From NCBI GenBank assembly GCA_955652855.1, contig CATPCN010000446.1, positions 1 through 22,243 on the forward strand: DNA of 22,243 bases, written 5' to 3'. Numbering within the stretch: position 1 is the first letter of the stretch; each line of letters opens with the position of its first letter. Below, piece after piece: positions 5,269 to 14,367 of this stretch. Made by a program: the position numbers and the translations under genes. This DNA comes from an uncultured Chthoniobacterales bacterium (GTDB lineage: Bacteria > Verrucomicrobiota > Verrucomicrobiae > Chthoniobacterales > UBA10450). The notes under the pieces are model-generated. The model was not told the DNA's origin and did no database searches. It worked only from the letters and a program-made list of their open reading frames with translations.

Positions 5269-5485
5269 ATCTATCCCGTTTGACGATCGCGCTTTTTTAC
5301 CGGCGTGAGAATCGTTGTTACGCGTCGTTCTTCCGCACGTCGGAGATGAACGGCAATTTACCCCGTCGTCATAAGAGCAAGCGACACCGGCCGCCACGTT
5401 CGTCGGACTTCGCAGGCCGTCTGTCGATACTCGGTTTTCCTTTGAAAGTCACGCGGTTAGACTCCGTTCCATCTTGTACCCACCG

Positions 5486-5908
5486 ATGGCTATGAACACT
5501 ACGCGCGCACGCGGCTTTACGTTGATCGAATTGATGATCGTGCTCGTTGTGTTGGCGGTCCTCGCCGCCATCGCGTTACCTGCGTATCAAGACCAGGTGC
5601 GCAAGTCGCGACGGGCATCGGCTGAATCGCACCTGTCGGACATCGCGGCGCGGCAACAGGCCTATTTGCTCGACAGTCGTCGCTACGCACCAAATCTGGC
5701 GACGCTCGGCGTGACCACTCCACCCGAAGTGTCGGCCTATTACACAGTAACGTGTTGCGGCGCCAACACGAATGCGGCACCCCCCCTTTTTATCGCATCG
5801 GCCGCGCCCAATACAGCGCAGGCGCCCGATCTTGGCGGCGCGACGCTCTCGATCGACAACGCCGGCACGAAGTTGCCTGCGACTTATAACGGCAACACCG
5901 TTTGGTGA
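5486..5908 (+). CDS. pilE: Type IV pilin, PilE-like
   Basis: A type IV prepilin: short basic leader (MAMNTTRARG), prepilin peptidase site G/FTLIELM with the conserved Glu at +5, then the hydrophobic assembly helix. A pilin globular domain follows, with YQDQVRKSRRASAESHLSDIAARQQAYLLDSRRYAP, characteristic of PilE/PilA-like minor pilins. A Cys pair (TCCGAN) lies mid-domain. The mature subunit would be inserted in the inner membrane and assembled into the pilus. Start is ATG 5486 or ATG 5492; neither has a strong ribosome site, and the TTG at 5474 is less likely. It is the first gene of the minor-pilin operon, 10 nt before fimT. As the first gene of a minor-pilin cluster it is more likely the PilE minor pilin than the major subunit. 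Confidence 0.88.
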   Translation: MAMNTTRARGFTLIELMIVLVVLAVLAAIALPAYQDQVRKSRRASAESHLSDIAARQQAYLLDSRRYAPNLATLGVTTPPEVSAYYTVTCCGANTNAAPPLFIASAAPNTAQAPDLGGATLSIDNAGTKLPATYNGNTVW

Positions 5909-5917
5909 GAGCACTCG

Positions 5918-6439
5918 ATGAGCGTCTCACGCGAGAATCCGATGCGAACACTGCGCGTCTTGGCATCAAGCGCGGGCACGGCAGTCGGTGGCTTCACTCT
6001 GGTCGAACTCATCACCGTCGTTACGATCATCGGTGTCCTGGCCGCCCTCGCCGCTCCTGGCTTCGCCGCTCTCATTGCGGGACAGCGCGCCAACAGTGCG
6101 GCGACGGATATCTATATTGCGCTGGCGACGGCACGCAGCGAATCGGCGAAACGCAATGTCGACGTTACGGTATCCCCAAAAGCTGGTGGTTGGAAAAACG
6201 GGTGGCAAATCCTGGATCCTGCCGACGCCACACGCGTGGTGCTCGATCACGGTGTTCTGGCGAATTCAGCGGTTACAGCGTCATTGACGAGCGTGGTCTA
6301 CCAGAGTTCTGGACGTGTGTCGGGAGCGACCAAACCTACATTCGCGTTCACGACGACCATGGGCGGCTCAAGTGCCACGAGATACGTCTGCGTCTCGCTG
6401 AGCGGTCGTCCCTTCACTCAAGACACTTCGTGCCCATGA
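5918..6439 (+). CDS. fimT: Minor pilin FimT/FimU (GspH family)
   Basis: A 173-aa prepilin with a long leader and the cleavage site GG/FTLVELI (Glu at +5), a hydrophobic helix ending LAAPGFAALIAGQRANSAAT, and the GspH/FimT domain (ALATARSESAKRNVDVTV, GWKNGWQIL). FimT/FimU is a component of the minor-pilin complex that primes pilus assembly, and some FimT proteins bind DNA during natural transformation. A GTGAGAG site precedes the ATG at 5918; a second ATG at 5942 would shorten the leader. The stop overlaps the pilV start (ATGA). A terminal Cys pair may form a disulfide. Confidence 0.88.
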   Translation: MSVSRENPMRTLRVLASSAGTAVGGFTLVELITVVTIIGVLAALAAPGFAALIAGQRANSAATDIYIALATARSESAKRNVDVTVSPKAGGWKNGWQILDPADATRVVLDHGVLANSAVTASLTSVVYQSSGRVSGATKPTFAFTTTMGGSSATRYVCVSLSGRPFTQDTSCP

Positions 6440-7023
6440 AAACGCAAATTATTCAGAACAGGTCCGGCCCTCAGCGCGGGACCACGATGATCGAGGTGTT
6501 GATCGCCATCGTCATTTTGGCTTTCGGGCTGTTGGGACTGATCGGCTTGCAGGGCAAGGTTCAGGTGGGCGAGGTCGAGTCCTATCAGCGCGCGCAGGCG
6601 GTAGTGTTGTTGAACGACATGGTCGATCGTATCAACGCAAATCGCGGCACGGCGGATACGTACGTTTCCGCGTCGGTCTTTGGCACGGGACTGGTCGATG
6701 CAAGCCCATGCCCGACTGCCGTAGGAGCGGCGCGCGATCAGTGCGAATGGAGCGTTGCCCTTAAAGGCGCCGCGGAAACGAGGTCGTCAGTGAGTCTCGG
6801 CGCGATGGCCGGCGCCCGAGGGTGCATCACCCTCGTGCAGGCGGCCATTCCCGCGGCCGGCGTCTGCACGCCCGGTATCTACCTCGTCACGGTCGCATGG
6901 CAGGGCTTGAATGCAACCGTAACACCGAGCGCCGCCTGCGGCGCCACCCTTTACGGCGGCAACGACAGCTATCGCCGCGCGATTTCGGCGCGAATCGTCG
7001 TTGGCTTACCTCAATGCAGCTGA
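6436..7023 (+). CDS. pilV: Minor pilin PilV
   Basis: The start is ATG 6436, overlapping the fimT stop (ATGA); the frame is open further upstream but only as a shadow of fimT. The leader MKTQIIQNRSGPQRG precedes TTMIEVLIAIVILAFGLLGL, the typical PilV/GspI N-terminus with Glu at +5 and Thr rather than Phe at +1. Then come the family segment QRAQAVVLLNDMVDRINANR and several Cys residues (PCPT, QCEW, GCIT, VCTP, ACGA, final CS). The 195-aa length is normal. It acts with FimT, PilW, PilX and PilE in the pilus-tip initiation complex. Confidence 0.9.
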   Translation: MKTQIIQNRSGPQRGTTMIEVLIAIVILAFGLLGLIGLQGKVQVGEVESYQRAQAVVLLNDMVDRINANRGTADTYVSASVFGTGLVDASPCPTAVGAARDQCEWSVALKGAAETRSSVSLGAMAGARGCITLVQAAIPAAGVCTPGIYLVTVAWQGLNATVTPSAACGATLYGGNDSYRRAISARIVVGLPQCS

Positions 7024-8168
7024 CAGCGGTTTTGCCCGCAATGACTATCTCCACCAAACGCATACGCGCAATCATCGCCGACGATCTCGGGCGCGTTGGA
7101 GCGGGTATTAGTCCGTTTACTGGGATCAGGCGTCCCGGACGATCGCAGCGCGGATTCACGCTCATCGAGCTGATGGTGGCGATCACCATCGGGTCGGTCA
7201 TCATGCTGCTGTTGTCCGCCGTATTTCTTTCGAGCTCCGTTGCGCGCAAGGAATCCGAGCGCTCGGCCCGCCAGATCGAGAACGGCCGATATGCGATGCA
7301 AATCCTCGGCGACGACCTGAAGCTCGCCGGCTATCTGGCCGAATTCAACCCGAACGTACTAAGTCTTCCCGCGACCAAGCCGGATCCCTGCCTCTTCACG
7401 GTCGCCGCCCTCAATGCGGCGCTGCCATTGCACGTCCAGGGTTACGACAATCCGTCGGGGGCCGCCATTCCAAGCTGCATAACCGACCTGCGCGCCGGCA
7501 CCGATGTCGTCGTCATCCGACGCACGAGCACGTGCATCGTGGGCGCGGCGGGCTGCGATGCAACCATCGCGAGCGCACCCTATTTCCAGGCGTCGCTTTG
7601 CGGCAGCGGTACCGAATTGGCGTCCGTCACGGTAACCGACTACTTCGTCCTCGATGCATCGACGGGCACCTTCGGCAAACACAAGAAAGATTGCACGACG
7701 ATCGCCGACGTCCGCCGCTATCTCACGCGTATTTACTTCGTCGCAAACAACGACAACGCCGGCGACGGCGTCCCGACGCTCAAACGGGCTGAGCTCGGAG
7801 CGGGTGGCTTCACCATCGTGTCGCTGGTGGAAGGCGTGGAAAACCTGCAGATGGAATACGGCGTGGACACCAACAACGACGGCACGCCCGACACGTTTAC
7901 GGCGGACCCGGACTCCTTCACCTACGCGGGATGCGCCACCGCACCTTGCGTCGTCACATGGCGCAACGTCATGGCGGTGCGGATCAACATACTCGCGCGC
8001 AATACGGAAAACTCGCCTGGATACACCGATACGAAGACCTACACGCTCGGAAAGAAGGCCGACGGTACAGACAACACGATCCCCGCCTTCAACGACGCCA
8101 TCAAGCGTCATGCGTACGACGGTCAGGTGCGTATCAACAATGCGTCGGCGCGGAGGTTAGTACCATGA
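7014..8168 (+). CDS. pilW: Minor pilin PilW
   Basis: A large minor pilin. The prepilin site RG/FTLIELMVAITIGSV (Glu at +5) follows a long leader. It continues with VARKESERSARQIENGRYAMQILGDDLKLAGY, the standard PilW signature, then a long Cys-containing globular domain (DPCLF, SCITDLRAGTD, ENLQMEYGVDTNNDGTPD). Starts at ATG 7014 (overlapping the pilV stop) and ATG 7041 are both in frame. Both give an unusually long leader of 38-47 residues and neither has a clear ribosome site, so coupling to pilV translation favours 7014. The DTNNDGTPD loop looks able to bind Ca2+. The stop overlaps pilX (ATGA). Confidence 0.88.
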   Translation: MQLTAVLPAMTISTKRIRAIIADDLGRVGAGISPFTGIRRPGRSQRGFTLIELMVAITIGSVIMLLLSAVFLSSSVARKESERSARQIENGRYAMQILGDDLKLAGYLAEFNPNVLSLPATKPDPCLFTVAALNAALPLHVQGYDNPSGAAIPSCITDLRAGTDVVVIRRTSTCIVGAAGCDATIASAPYFQASLCGSGTELASVTVTDYFVLDASTGTFGKHKKDCTTIADVRRYLTRIYFVANNDNAGDGVPTLKRAELGAGGFTIVSLVEGVENLQMEYGVDTNNDGTPDTFTADPDSFTYAGCATAPCVVTWRNVMAVRINILARNTENSPGYTDTKTYTLGKKADGTDNTIPAFNDAIKRHAYDGQVRINNASARRLVP

Positions 8169-8740
8169 ATTCTGTTCGACGGCGGCAGCACGGCATCACG
8201 CTGGTCATGGTGCTGATTATGCTCGTGCTCCTGACGCTACTTGCGATCACGACGTTCAATCTTGGCAGCAGCAGCCTGCAGATCGTTGGCAACTTCCAGC
8301 ATCGGAACGAGGCGCTCGCAGCGGCACAGGAAGCGATCGAGCAAGCGCTTAGCACGACCCGCTTGATCACCAACCCAGCGGCAATTTTTCTTACGCCGTG
8401 CCCTGTCGGGACCCCGAACTCGATTTGCGTCGATGTTGATGGAGACGGCACCACCGACTTCACCGTTGCTCTAGCGCCGACGCCGACATGCGTTAAGGCG
8501 CAGGTGGTCACCAACGCCCAGCTCAACCTTGCCGTTCCGGAGGATCTCGCCTGCTCGATCGGTCAGCAGCAAGGCGGTTTCGGCATCGGCGGCGTTCCGA
8601 CCGGAAATTCGAAGTGTACCGACAGCATTTGGGAAATTCGAGCGCAGTCTATCGACAACAGGACGCAGACGGCGGTCGGCGTTACCGAAGGCGCAGCCAT
8701 ACGTGTGCCAAGTGACAACGTTGCCACCTATTGCCCGTAG
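8165..8740 (+). CDS. pilX: Minor pilin PilX
   Basis: A 191-aa protein with leader MNSVRRRQHG/ITLVMVLIMLVLLTLLAI. The residue at +5 is Met, not Glu, as expected for PilX/GspK-type subunits that cap the complex. Family features are LQIVGNFQHRNEALAAAQEAIEQAL and a C-terminal domain with paired Cys (TPCPVG, TPTCVK, LACSIG, SKCTDS) and IWEIRAQSI. A GGAGG site lies about 9 nt before ATG 8165, which also overlaps the pilW stop. The DVDGDGTTD stretch is a Ca2+-loop-like sequence. PilX together with PilY1 sits at the pilus tip. Confidence 0.87.
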   Translation: MNSVRRRQHGITLVMVLIMLVLLTLLAITTFNLGSSSLQIVGNFQHRNEALAAAQEAIEQALSTTRLITNPAAIFLTPCPVGTPNSICVDVDGDGTTDFTVALAPTPTCVKAQVVTNAQLNLAVPEDLACSIGQQQGGFGIGGVPTGNSKCTDSIWEIRAQSIDNRTQTAVGVTEGAAIRVPSDNVATYCP

Positions 8741-8764
8741 CCGTAGGGCTTGGAGAATCGACCT

Positions 8765-11700
8765 ATGAAGCCGATCCGGAAATCGAATTGTTTGATGCTC
8801 GCATTGTCTTTTGGCCTCGCGTTCTTGCCGATCCGCGCCATCGCGGAAGACATCGACATCTTTACCGGAGCCTCGGGCGGCTCGAGTGGAAATCCCAACG
8901 TGCTGATCGTCGTCGACAACACGTCGAACTGGTCACGGGCCGCGCAGATGTGGCCCGACGAGCCCACGCAGGGAAAGGCGGAATTGCAGGCGATCAAGAC
9001 CGTCGTTGGCAATCTCGACGCCTCGGTCAACGTCGGCTTGATGGTGTGGACGCGCGCCGGTAAGGGCGGCGGCGAGATCCGTTTCCCGGTTCTGCCGATG
9101 AACGCGACGAATAAAGCGGCACTACAGGCAATCGCGCAAAACATCTATGACAACATTACCTCGCCGAGCAACAAGGGCCCATCGAACGCCGCGTACGAGG
9201 GAATTCTGTTCGACGCGTGGAAGTATTTCGGCGGGTATGCCAGCAGCACCGGTCTCAACACGCCGGTCGACTCGACGCATTTCGGTCCCGCCGTTTACAA
9301 CAGCGACGCGCCGCCGTGCAACCTCGCCGATCCGAGAGGATACACGGACGCCAACTGCACGATTTTCAAATCTCCGATACAGGCCGGCGGCGGGTGCGCG
9401 AACAATTACGTCATTTTCATCGGCAATAACGGCCCGTCGAGGCCGAACGCGGACACCGCCAGTCTGCTGACCGGCATCGGCGGCAGCGCGGCACAATTGG
9501 CGAGACCCGACGTGGCCGTCGGCACGTTCTACACCGATGTTGGATTCTCCGATAGCTGCTCGGCCAGCGGCTCGCCTTCATTGTCCCCCTACACGGTCGC
9601 CGCAAACTGCACGGCGGGAGCGTTGGCCTCGGATATCACTCGATGGGATACCTCCGCGAGTTGTTCCTCGGGACAGCAAAAATGGATGGTGCAATGCGCG
9701 TTTCCCGGCGTAGCGCCGATTATTCCTTCGCACAGCACTGTGGCCTCGGACGGCCGATTTGGCGACAACTGGGCGCAATACATGAACCAGGCCGACGCCA
9801 GCTCCGAGCCCGGGCAGCAGGGCATCACGATGTACACGCTCGACGCTTACAACAAGGAATTCAGCGCGAATACGACGTCGATGCTGATGAATATGGCCAC
9901 GGTCGGCGCGGGCAAGTATTACGCCGTCAAGAGCATTCAAGCGATCAAGACGGCGCTCGGGGACATCTTCGCGGATATCACGGCGTTCAATTCGACGTTT
10001 GCATCGGCCAGCTTGCCGATCAGCGCGACCAATCGCCAGGTGAGCGACAACGCGGTCTTTATTGGGCAATTCCGGCCCGACAAGGAAGCGAAGCCGCGCT
10101 GGATGGGCAACTTGAAGAGGTACCAGTTGATAGACATTGGCAACGGCGTGGAGTTGGGCGATTCCGGCAATCCAGGAAGGCCCGCAGTTGATAGCTCATC
10201 GGGATTTATTAAGGCCTGCGCCACCAGCTTCTGGACGACGGACTCGGGCATGTGGTGGCAAAACGTGCCCGAATCGACCTCGCCGCAGGGAACCTGCGTT
10301 TCGCCGAACACCGCCTTTAGCGTCTGGTCGGATGCGCCAGACGGTCCAGTCGTTGAAAAAGGTTCGGTCGCCGAGATCATCCGCAAAGGCAACAATCCGC
10401 CGACGACCGACACCACACCGACCTGGGTGGTCAACAGGGCGGTCAAAACGCTGAACACCGGCGGATCGGCCTTGGCGGTCTTTAATACGACGACAGCACC
10501 ATCGCTGACGGCCACCGAGGTGAATTGGGTCACCGGGCAGGACACGGACTTGGAGCGGGTTGGCAACACGATTACCAACACGCGGCCGTCACTTCACGGC
10601 GACGTCGTCCACTCGCGCCCGCTGGTCGTCGATCAAGGCGCCTCGATCGGAGTTTCCGCGTACTACGGTGCCAACGACGGCACGTTCCGGGCCATCAATA
10701 ACGCTGGTAAGGAGTTGTGGGCATTCATCGCGCCCGAGCAGGTCGGACGACTGCCCCGACTGAAAAGCAACGATCCGTTGATTTCGTATCCAGGCCTGCC
10801 GGCGGGCATCGTTCCGACGCCGACTCCGAAAGATTATTTCTTCGACGGTTCGACGGGCCTGTATCAGACTCAGGACAACGCCACAGTATGGATTTACGCA
10901 ACCCAACGCCGCGGCGGACGGATGATCTACGCCTTCGACGTGAGCACGCCGTCCTCCCCATCGTACAAGTGGCGTGCCGGCTGTCCGAACCTCACCAACG
11001 ATACCGGTTGCGCGGACGGCGCGGGCGGTGCCATGACCGGGATCGGTCAAACGTGGTCGACGCCGGCAGTGGCGTTTGTCAGCGGATTTTCGTCGACAAT
11101 ACCCGTCGTGATCGTTGGCGGCGGCTACGATCCCTGTGAAGATGCCGACAGCACGACGGTTTCATGCGGAAGCACGAAGGGCAACAAGATTTACATTCTC
11201 CGCGGTGATACCGGTGCGGTGCTTCAGAGCTTCACGACGGAGCGCGCGGTCGCCGCCGATATCTCATTGGTCGATATCAACTATGACGGCAAGGTCGACT
11301 ACGCGTACGCAGCCGACACCGGAGGCAATCTCTATCGAATCGATTTCATCGATGGTCCAACCACCAAGGTAGCGCTTTCCGCCGGCTTCTGGACGGGACA
11401 CACGGTCGCCTATACCAACGGTTCGAGCCGGAAGTTCCAGTACGCCCCGGCGCTGTTGCCGACCGCGACCAAGGTTTACGTCGCCCTCGGCTCCGGAGAT
11501 CGGGAGAGACCTCTCGAAACGAACTATCCTTACGCGACGCCGGTAACGAACCGCTTTTACGTCTATGTAGACGATCTTACGGTTTCGCCGTCCATGGCCA
11601 TAACGGCCTCTGCGCGCACGGCCGACACAACGATTACGGACCTCGACAACAGCACGACGACGGGGGTCAATTTTTCGTCAGCGACGACGTGCTCGACCGC

Positions 11701-12169
11701 GGGCCTTCTACCGCCGTCCGCCTTGAAATCGTGGTTCATGGATCTGAAGGCCAGCAGTGCAAGCTGTCCGGCACGAGGCGAGCAGACGGTCACTTCAGCC
11801 GTCATCGTTGGCGGTGTGGTGGCATTCAGCACCAATCGCGCATGTCCGGCGGCAACGGGTACGTGCTCGAAGCCCCTGGGCGAGGCGCGCGGGTATTTGG
11901 TCAACCTACTCAACGCGTCGGGGGCGATTATCGCGGGCAGCGCCGTTTGCGGCGGGGCTACCTCGAGTCCATTTGTCGGCCCCGGCGGCCTGCCGCCCTC
12001 GCCGGTGATTTCGACGGTTGTTGTCGCCGGCGTTCAACAGACGGTTTGCATCGGGTGTGCCAGCAAAGACCCAAGCAAGCCAAGCGAACCAATCCAGGCG
12101 CAACCGTTCCCGCCGACTGTCAACTTGAAGCGCCATCCGATCTACTGGTTTACGTCCGGAGATCAGTAA
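8765..12169 (+). CDS. pilY1: Pilus tip adhesin/assembly factor PilY1
   Basis: A 1134-aa exported protein. ATG 8765 is preferred to the TTG at 8750: it has GGAG about 9 nt upstream and a clean signal peptide (MKPIRKSNC, hydrophobic core, cleavage after AIA near residue 28). The N-terminal half is von Willebrand A-like; its first metal-site motif is VVDNTSNW at 50-56, a DxTxN variant of the usual DxSxS seen in related betaproteobacterial proteins. The C-terminal half is the PilY beta-propeller, with ITNTRPSLHGDVVHSRPLVV, a TWSTPAVAF blade and a Ca2+ loop with Asp/Asn at 837, 839, 841 and 845 (DINYDGKVD) followed by DTGGNLYRID. PilY1 blocks retraction, mediates adhesion and signals surface contact. 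It is the last gene of the operon, 24 nt after pilX, and is followed by a terminator. Confidence 0.93.
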   Translation: MKPIRKSNCLMLALSFGLAFLPIRAIAEDIDIFTGASGGSSGNPNVLIVVDNTSNWSRAAQMWPDEPTQGKAELQAIKTVVGNLDASVNVGLMVWTRAGKGGGEIRFPVLPMNATNKAALQAIAQNIYDNITSPSNKGPSNAAYEGILFDAWKYFGGYASSTGLNTPVDSTHFGPAVYNSDAPPCNLADPRGYTDANCTIFKSPIQAGGGCANNYVIFIGNNGPSRPNADTASLLTGIGGSAAQLARPDVAVGTFYTDVGFSDSCSASGSPSLSPYTVAANCTAGALASDITRWDTSASCSSGQQKWMVQCAFPGVAPIIPSHSTVASDGRFGDNWAQYMNQADASSEPGQQGITMYTLDAYNKEFSANTTSMLMNMATVGAGKYYAVKSIQAIKTALGDIFADITAFNSTFASASLPISATNRQVSDNAVFIGQFRPDKEAKPRWMGNLKRYQLIDIGNGVELGDSGNPGRPAVDSSSGFIKACATSFWTTDSGMWWQNVPESTSPQGTCVSPNTAFSVWSDAPDGPVVEKGSVAEIIRKGNNPPTTDTTPTWVVNRAVKTLNTGGSALAVFNTTTAPSLTATEVNWVTGQDTDLERVGNTITNTRPSLHGDVVHSRPLVVDQGASIGVSAYYGANDGTFRAINNAGKELWAFIAPEQVGRLPRLKSNDPLISYPGLPAGIVPTPTPKDYFFDGSTGLYQTQDNATVWIYATQRRGGRMIYAFDVSTPSSPSYKWRAGCPNLTNDTGCADGAGGAMTGIGQTWSTPAVAFVSGFSSTIPVVIVGGGYDPCEDADSTTVSCGSTKGNKIYILRGDTGAVLQSFTTERAVAADISLVDINYDGKVDYAYAADTGGNLYRIDFIDGPTTKVALSAGFWTGHTVAYTNGSSRKFQYAPALLPTATKVYVALGSGDRERPLETNYPYATPVTNRFYVYVDDLTVSPSMAITASARTADTTITDLDNSTTTGVNFSSATTCSTAGLLPPSALKSWFMDLKASSASCPARGEQTVTSAVIVGGVVAFSTNRACPAATGTCSKPLGEARGYLVNLLNASGAIIAGSAVCGGATSSPFVGPGGLPPSPVISTVVVAGVQQTVCIGCASKDPSKPSEPIQAQPFPPTVNLKRHPIYWFTSGDQ

Positions 12170-12202
12170 TCTGTCTCGCCAAGAGGACTTTTGAAGACTC
12201 GA

Positions 12203-12229
12203 CGCCGGCAACTTCGCCGGCGTTTTTTT
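12203..12229 (+). terminator. Intrinsic terminator of the pilus operon
   Basis: CGCCGGC (12203-12209), loop AACTTC, GCCGGCG (12216-12222), then seven T's. The perfect 7-bp GC stem with a T-tract, 34 nt after the pilY1 stop, is a textbook rho-independent terminator. Confidence 0.95.
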
Positions 12230-12271
12230 GGGTACCGATCGCTCCTACGACAATGCGATGTGGCGCGCGCA

Positions 12272-12300
12272 TTGCCGCGAACCGGGCTGGCCGCTATAAT
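12272..12300 (+). promoter_or_regulatory. Sigma-70 promoter of the tRNA-Lys gene
   Basis: The -35 TTGCCG (12272-12277), a 17-bp spacer and a perfect -10 TATAAT (12295-12300), about 60 nt upstream of the mature tRNA 5' end. It is the best promoter in the window. Confidence 0.88.
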
Positions 12301-12359
12301 TCGCCGCCTGTCGCGCGATCTCGCATGAAGGATATTCGCGACGGACTGCAACGCCGCGT

Positions 12360-12435
12360 GGGCCGTTAGCTCAGCTGGTAGAGCAGCGGACTCTTAATCC
12401 GTTGGTCGCAGGTTCGATCCCTGCACGGCCTACCA
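12360..12435 (+). tRNA. tRNA-Lys (anticodon CTT), with encoded CCA
   Basis: A 76-nt cloverleaf: acceptor GGGCCGT/ACGGCCT (G1-U72), D-arm GCTC...GAGC, anticodon stem GCGGA/TCCGT with loop CTCTTAA (anticodon CTT, reading AAG), T-arm GCAGG-TTCGATC-CCTGC, then ACCA. All stems pair, so it looks functional. Its 3' half is very similar to the two tRNA-Lys(UUU) fragments at 4741 and 5223. An integrase remnant lies 40 nt downstream, so this gene has also been an integration target. Confidence 0.97.
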
Positions 12436-12475
12436 CTCAATCAAGGACTTGCAGCGCTGCGCGCCCTCTCCGCGT

Positions 12476-13165
12476 TCAGCTCCGTGCCGTATTTGTGTCG
12501 TCAACTTCTTTTTCGACGGCACGCAAGGTACCGAGGCGTTCCGCATAGGGCGCGAGGTGATCCGCGGCCAGGTGCGCGTAGCGCCGCACCATCTCCGAAC
12601 TCTCCCACCCGCCCAACTCCTGCAACGCGAACAGCGGCGTGCCGTTCTGCACGTGCCAGCTCGCCCACATATGTCGCAAATCGTGCCACCGAAAATCTTC
12701 AATACCGGCACGCTCTAATGCTCCATACCAGGCCTTCGTGCTCAGCTGTACCACTGGCTGGCCTCGAAAGCTGAACACGCACGTCTGGTGCTTCCCGACC
12801 TGCTTGCTGGCCAGCGCCATGGCTTCGCTGTTCAGCGGCACCGCGATCGCCTTCCGCGCTTTAGCCTGGTCGGGATGAATCCACGCCAGCTGCCGTGTCA
12901 AGTCAACTTGTTTCCACTGCAGACCCGTGACATTCGCCGCTCGTAAGCCCGTCGCGAGCGAGAATGCCGCCATGTCCGCAAGATGCTCGGGCAACTCGGT
13001 AAGCAGCCGTTGTCCGTCTTCGCGCGTCAGGAAGCGAATGCGCCGAGTCGGCTCCCGCGACATACGAACTTGCGGGGCCCGCTCCAGCCATTGGGCTCCG
13101 CGCCATCGCAGAAGTGGGAGGCGCAGAAACTCCGCGTTTCCGTCGGCGCGGCAGACCCCACGCAA
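12476..13165 (-). pseudogene. Tyrosine recombinase/integrase lacking its N-terminal half
   Basis: The catalytic half of a phage-like integrase, with QVRMSREPTRRIRFLTREDG, the first catalytic Arg in LATGLRAANVTGL, box II HDLRHMWASWH and the final GGWESSEMVRRYAHLAADHLAPY containing the Trp and the nucleophile Tyr. The active site is complete. Upstream of QWLERAPQ, however, the sequence loses the family pattern (RADGNAEFLRLPLLRWRG only faintly matches the normal linker). The ~100-residue arm and core-binding part is absent. The frame stays open upstream without a good start; the first usable codon is a TTG at 13165. It reads toward the tRNA-Lys, as a resident integrase would. It is best called an inactive remnant, though expression of a catalytic-domain-only protein is possible. 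Confidence 0.8.
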
Positions 13166-13193
13166 GTGGCCCGCATACCGACAACGGCTGCGC

Positions 13194-13388
13194 TTAACTT
13201 TGGTGATACCTGTGGCTCGCGTTGCAGATCGCCCGCGCGGCTACTCGAGCCGCGGCCGTGAATTGTTCGAGTGTCGCGTGCCGTTCAGCGTTCTCGAGCT
13301 CGTTGATGATCGCAAGGCTCTCGAAATGCAGCCGCGCTCGTTCGGGCAGATCCCCAGGGCGGCGCGGGAGCGGAAGCGGTTTGTTCAT
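13194..13388 (-). CDS. Hypothetical 64-aa protein next to the integrase remnant
   Basis: ATG 13388, product starting MNKPLPLPRRPGDLPERARL and continuing FESLAIINELENAERHATLEQFTAAARVAARAI. It is a compact, charged, probably all-helical protein. The frame extends upstream to 13583, but that part looks random. No family is recognised. It could be a small accessory gene of the element that entered the tRNA-Lys(CUU) site. Its DNA contains a 7-bp inverted repeat with a 5-nt loop at 13236-13254 (CGCGGCT/AGCCGCG). Ribosome site is weak. Confidence 0.4.
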   Translation of the reverse strand: MNKPLPLPRRPGDLPERARLHFESLAIINELENAERHATLEQFTAAARVAARAICNASHRYHQS

Positions 13389-14367
13389 TTCAACTCGTGG
13401 TGTTCTTATCGATGCGTGCGAATCGCACAATCCCAGGTTCGCTACCGTAGCAAGGGCCACGCCATGATTCCGAACCGCCACAGTTTCAAAGCCTTGCAAA
13501 TAACCCGCGGTGCCATGGTCACAGCATCTGTAATAAGCGCCGACGCTCTCCCTTTCTCGACCGGGCGAGGGCCAGTTAGCCAAGGGATTTCGATAAATGG
13601 GCGGATACAGAAGTGGACGTCCGGCAATGTACGCGACAATCGAGAGCGGTCGCGACGTGCCCGGAAATCACGGATTGGCCAAATCCTCTTCCCTTCGCCC
13701 GCGTATCTTGCGCTTCTCTTCAACGACGCGCCTTGTGGACATACCGCGATCCGAGGCACGACGTGGGTCTGCTCGACGATCTGCGTAGTGGCGGTAGACG
13801 CATTCACATTTCCAAGACCACGCGCACTTCGGAAGCGGCAATCGGGGCGCATCCGCTGGCAAGACGCGCTTCCCGCGTAGCTCAGTCGCAGCCGGGCACA
13901 CTTTGGGGCCACCGACAACGCTTACCGCGTGCCATGGGTCTTTAGCTGTTCGGGAACGAGCCTGCCCACTTCTGATGCTTGTGTTGTCCGCCATAACCCC
14001 TCCCGCGATATGAACCGAAACACTACGGCCGCTTCACCGAGTTTGGTGTCCGCCGGCGACGGGTGCTTGAAAAACGATCCAACCATTTAACGCTCGGGTA
14101 GCTCGCGGATATTGGCATGATGCGGTAAGCCGCTTGTGATCAAGCGTGCGCTATCCATGTGTCGCGCGCAAGACGACAGCTTTCGATTCAAACTGTAGCG
14201 CACATGGACGTATCGAAGGTCCTGCTACCCCATTCGCGAGCGCTAGGCATGGTATAGCAGAACAACGGTTACGTCGCCCGACGATACCTCGCGTTCGACA
14301 GATACGCGGTGTGCCCCGACTGATCTACGGCCGTTGATCCCGAACCGCGAATCCTCATAATCGACCT
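13389..14367. other. Gene-poor decayed region
   Basis: Nearly 1 kb in which open frames on both strands have arginine/serine-rich, low-order translations with no recognisable motif and no ribosome sites. It is probably residue of the element inserted behind tRNA-Lys(CUU). I searched by eye for a distal tRNA 3' repeat and found none here, so the element's far end is either degraded or outside the window. Confidence 0.5.

Noticed and set aside
5902..6435. An upstream extension of the pilV frame.
   Set aside because: It is the shadow of fimT. The pilin leader, the ATGA overlap and the family N-terminus place the start at 6436.
7359..8111. A 250-codon minus-strand frame inside pilW.
   Set aside because: Antisense shadow of a recognised pilin gene; the translation is Arg/Val/Gly-rich without family features.
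13876..13900. A tRNA-like GCGTAGCTCAGTCGC sequence.
   Set aside because: Only a D-arm-like string; no anticodon arm, T-arm or acceptor partner can be drawn around it.
13442..13918. A 158-codon minus-strand frame behind the second integrase.
   Set aside because: No motif, no ribosome site, and competing frames on the other strand of similar length; looks like decayed DNA.
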